This document shows positions 6,678 through 8,660 of a stretch of DNA of 8,660 nucleotides, in pieces. The stretch's first letter is position 1. Each line of letters starts with the position of its first letter. This DNA is from an uncultured Myxococcales bacterium (lineage in GTDB: Bacteria > Myxococcota > UBA727 > VGSZ01): contig CAJBHN010000874.1 in the NCBI GenBank assembly GCA_903952805.1, positions 1 to 8,660 on the forward strand, written 5' to 3'. Under the pieces are notes generated by a model. That model ran no database searches, was not told the origin of the DNA, and saw only the letters and a program-made list of their open reading frames with translations. Position numbers and translations under genes: made by a program.

Positions 6678-6706
6678 CTCCTTGTGCCTGTTCCGTCAGC
6701 AAGGAG
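6678..6706 (+). promoter_or_regulatory. Strong ribosome binding site of the CBS gene, inside a possible masking hairpin
   Basis: AAGGAGGGAGG (6701-6711) lies 4 nt before ATG 6716 and is a near-ideal Shine-Dalgarno sequence. CTCCTTG (6678-6684) is perfectly complementary to CAAGGAG (6700-6706), a 7-bp stem with a 15-nt loop that would hide the ribosome binding site. The site fixes the start; the masking is an inference. Confidence 0.5.
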
Positions 6707-6715
6707 GGAGGCCCG

Positions 6716-8110
6716 ATGAGCCTGGACATCTTGCGCGCCATTCAACTGCGCGACGGCGTCTATGTCGTCGTGTGCCTCTTGTTTGGAGCCTTTTTTCAAG
6801 CAGCCGAGACTGGCCTGTTGACGATGGCGCACGCCCGCATCCAGGAGGTCGTCAAGGAGGCCGAGGGCCGGGGGCAACGCCTGACCAGCCTGCTGCGGTT
6901 GTGGATTCAACGACCCGACCACGTGCTGACGGCCATCGTGGTGGGCAAGCACGCGGCCCACATGGCCATCGTGCTTGGGGTCATCGTCACGCTCGAAAAC
7001 GCCGACCAAAGCGCCGGTCTGTCGCTGTGGTTGGCTCTGACGGTCGGCGCGCTGCTGTTGGCGGTGATTGTCGCCGTTGAACTTGTTGCTCGAGCCGTTG
7101 CCAAGGAAAAAGCGCCGTTGGCGGTGTCGGTCACTTTCCCCGTCGTCGTCATGGCCTACGTCGGCACCTGGCCGGTGGTCATGGTGCTGACGCGCTTGTC
7201 GCGCCTGGCGGCACGGTTGGCGGGGGGCAATGCGTCCCGTTCGGGACCGTTTGTCACCGAGCAGGACATCGTCGAGATGATTGCGCTCGGCCGAAAAACG
7301 GGGGCCATCGACAAGGTTGAGGGCCGGATGTTGACGTCGATCATCGAGCTTGGTGACACCCTCGTGCGCGAGGTGATGGTGCCACGGACGGAGATTTCGT
7401 CGCTGCCCGTCGAGGCCACGTGGCTTGAGGTCATGGCCGAAGTCAAGGAGGAAGGCCATTCACGACTGCCGGTGTACGACGGCACTCTCGACGACATCCG
7501 CGGCTTCTTTCATACCAAGGACCTGCTGACAGGCGACATCGACCCCAAGCGCTTCCGCCTGCAAGACCATCTGCGCCCGGTGGAGTTCGTCCCCGAGCTG
7601 GGTCGCGTCTCCGACCTGCTGCGCACTTTTCAACGCAAAAAGACCCACCTGGCCGTCGTCGTCGACGAATTCGGCGGCACCTCGGGCATTGTTGCCCTGG
7701 AAGACGTCCTGGAGGAAATCGTTGGGCCCATCCAAGACGAGCATGACGACGAAGAAGCCCAGATCAAGCGGCTGAGTGACACCCGCTTCACGGCCGAAGG
7801 TCGCGCCAGCCTCTACGACCTCGCCGAGGTTCTCGGGATCACGTTTCCCGAGGGAGGCTACGAGACCGTTGGCGGCTTCTTGATTGCCCGGGCCGGACGT
7901 ATGCCCCGCGTCGGCGACAATGTTGGCTACGAGGGTCACATCTTCGTCGTCGTCGAAGCCGACGAGCGCAAGGTTTCGCGTGTCGACATTGAGCGCACGG
8001 CCCCCCTGCAAGCCACAGAAGCCAGCGGGCCCAATGAGCCCGCGCCCGGCGATTTGCCCGCCGATGACAGCGAGCGGGAACTGACCACCACGCCAGCGGA
8101 GCATCCGTAG
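6716..8110 (+). CDS. HlyC/CorC-family (CNNM + CBS pair) membrane protein
   Basis: A 464-residue inner-membrane protein of the family that includes CorC, CorB and bacterial CNNM proteins, linked to magnesium (or cobalt) efflux and homeostasis; older names call them hemolysin-like. The CNNM (DUF21) part has about four membrane segments (14-38, 69-94, 102-127, 134-160), the first with the family-like AAETGLLTMAHARI. The cytoplasmic part holds two CBS modules: one from MVPRTEI (221 on) through HSRLPVYDGTLDDIRGFFHTKDLL, and one with HLAVVVDEFGGTSGIVALED (D317-T322 being DEFGGT). CBS pairs often bind ATP or other adenine nucleotides. A CorC_HlyC domain follows (about 358-432, with YETVGGFLIARAGRMPRVGD). 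The last 30 or so residues are a disordered acidic and Pro/Thr-rich tail. ATG 6716 is chosen for its strong ribosome binding site; the frame is open further upstream without family-like sequence. The transported ion cannot be read from the sequence. Confidence 0.93.
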   Translation: MSLDILRAIQLRDGVYVVVCLLFGAFFQAAETGLLTMAHARIQEVVKEAEGRGQRLTSLLRLWIQRPDHVLTAIVVGKHAAHMAIVLGVIVTLENADQSAGLSLWLALTVGALLLAVIVAVELVARAVAKEKAPLAVSVTFPVVVMAYVGTWPVVMVLTRLSRLAARLAGGNASRSGPFVTEQDIVEMIALGRKTGAIDKVEGRMLTSIIELGDTLVREVMVPRTEISSLPVEATWLEVMAEVKEEGHSRLPVYDGTLDDIRGFFHTKDLLTGDIDPKRFRLQDHLRPVEFVPELGRVSDLLRTFQRKKTHLAVVVDEFGGTSGIVALEDVLEEIVGPIQDEHDDEEAQIKRLSDTRFTAEGRASLYDLAEVLGITFPEGGYETVGGFLIARAGRMPRVGDNVGYEGHIFVVVEADERKVSRVDIERTAPLQATEASGPNEPAPGDLPADDSERELTTTPAEHP

Positions 8111-8157
8111 CGTGAAGTGGCGTTGGTCGCTTTCTCGCGCCCCGGCAGAGCCCCCGA

Positions 8158-8163
8158 TACACT
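8158..8163 (+). promoter_or_regulatory. Possible -10 box giving a leaderless mRNA for the cNMP-binding gene
   Basis: TACACT, a TANNNT hexamer, ends 6 nt before GTG 8170. That places a predicted transcription start at about the start codon. The stretch just before the GTG has at most a weak TGAAG as ribosome binding site. No clear -35 element is seen at normal spacing, so the gene may instead be read through from the CBS gene 59 nt upstream. Confidence 0.3.
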
Positions 8164-8169
8164 GAAGCC

Positions 8170-8637
8170 GTGCCAATCGATGTCGCCCAACTCAAGAAGG
8201 TGGCTCTCTTTGAGAGCCTGCTGCCAGACCAACTGAAGCTCATTGCGAGCATTGTCGACGAGCAGCAGGTCAAGCCATCGACCAAGATCTTTGCTGACGG
8301 CGACCAGGCCGACTGCTTCTATTTCATCGTGCAGGGCAAAGTGCGCATCTCCAAGCACGTCCCTGGCATCGGCGAGGAGGCCTTGAGCATCCTCGAACCC
8401 GGCGACTACTTCGGCGAAATGGCGTTGATCGACGACGCCAACCGCAGCGCAGACGCCATCACCAACACGACCTGCACGTTGGGCTCCATCTCGAAGGCCG
8501 CCTTCGACAACCTGCTGTTCATGAACAAGGACCTCGCCTACGACCTGCTGTGGACGTTCGTGCGGGTGTTGTCGTCTCGACTGCGCGAGACCAATGAAAA
8601 GATGCGCGCCTTCCTGGTGATGGCCGGCAAGTTCTGA
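8170..8637 (+). CDS. Stand-alone cyclic-nucleotide-binding (Crp/PKA-R type) domain protein
   Basis: A 155-residue cytoplasmic protein made of one cyclic-nucleotide-binding domain. The fold can be followed from VALFESLLPDQLKLIASIV (N-terminal helices) through FADGDQADCFYFIVQGKVRIS (beta strands) to the phosphate-binding cassette GEMALIDDANRSADA. E83 sits where the residue contacting the ribose 2'-OH lies and R92 where the phosphate-binding Arg lies, nine residues apart as in protein kinase A regulatory subunits (GELALIYGTPRAA). A long C-terminal helix follows (about 118-148). There is no HTH DNA-binding domain, so it is not a Crp-type transcription factor. It probably acts as a cAMP-responsive adaptor; some single-domain members no longer bind nucleotide, but the key residues are kept here. 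I chose GTG 8170 because PIDVAQLKKVALFESL is the expected start. It lies 59 nt after the CBS gene. Confidence 0.9.
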   Translation: MPIDVAQLKKVALFESLLPDQLKLIASIVDEQQVKPSTKIFADGDQADCFYFIVQGKVRISKHVPGIGEEALSILEPGDYFGEMALIDDANRSADAITNTTCTLGSISKAAFDNLLFMNKDLAYDLLWTFVRVLSSRLRETNEKMRAFLVMAGKF

Positions 8638-8660
8638 GGGGGTCCCGGCCGCCCCACGGA

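Noticed and set aside
5749..6741. 330-residue minus-strand open frame opposite the GAF gene
   Set aside because: Covers the GAF domain and the leader in antisense; its low-complexity Arg/Gly composition mirrors the Pro/Ala linker.
6470..7459. 329-residue minus-strand open frame opposite the CBS gene
   Set aside because: His/Gln/Arg-rich antisense of membrane-helix codons; no support.
8638..8660. G/C-rich end that might start a terminator hairpin
   Set aside because: GGGG and CCCC runs are present but the sequence stops too soon to see a stem or T-tract.
1..8660. Defence system, CRISPR array, mobile element or RNA gene
   Set aside because: No regular direct repeats, transposase, integrase, attachment site or tRNA-like structure was seen on either strand.

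Overview
This window is GC-rich, with strong G/C preference at third codon positions. Its style suggests a predatory or social deltaproteobacterium-like organism, most likely Myxococcota or a relative. That placement is an inference from the CHASE2-type cyclase, the conserved short N-terminal domain joined to GAF by a Pro/Ala-rich linker, and the many signalling proteins. No rRNA or other taxonomic marker is present. I saw no tRNA, rRNA, CRISPR array, insertion sequence, prophage gene or toxin-antitoxin pair.

Layout. On the minus strand, reading right to left from 2884 to the left edge, are two genes coupled by an ATGA overlap. The first is a divergent DUF2064-type (nucleotide-sugar-transferase-like) protein. 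The second is a membrane class III nucleotide cyclase with a periplasmic CHASE2 sensor, cut by the window edge after 713 residues. A 231-bp divergent intergenic region (2885-3115) follows, with an AT-rich inverted repeat and a GC-rich hairpin. Everything to the right is on the plus strand: purM and purN (ATGA overlap; two steps of de novo purine synthesis), a 537-residue protein with a conserved small N-terminal domain, a long disordered linker and a C-terminal GAF domain, a CNNM/CBS/CorC-HlyC membrane protein, and a stand-alone cyclic-nucleotide-binding domain protein.

How the genes relate. PurM and PurN act in one pathway and are translationally coupled. A cAMP theme is possible: a CHASE2 adenylate-type cyclase lies at one end and a single-domain cNMP-binding protein with an intact phosphate-binding cassette at the other. 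They are 5-6 kb apart and in opposite orientation, so a functional link is only a hypothesis. The GAF and CBS proteins also belong to families that sense small ligands.

The least explained parts are non-coding or linker sequence. (1) The 163-nt leader before the CBS transporter-like gene holds two mutually exclusive hairpins, plus repeated CCCTCC and GGAGGG blocks, one of which is the ribosome binding site of that gene. (2) -10-like TANNNT boxes sit 6-8 nt before the start codons of two genes without a good Shine-Dalgarno sequence, suggesting leaderless mRNAs. (3) The DUF2064-like protein has altered active-site motifs and is coupled to a cyclase. No convincing complete new system is visible; the window looks mostly like chromosomal housekeeping plus signalling genes.
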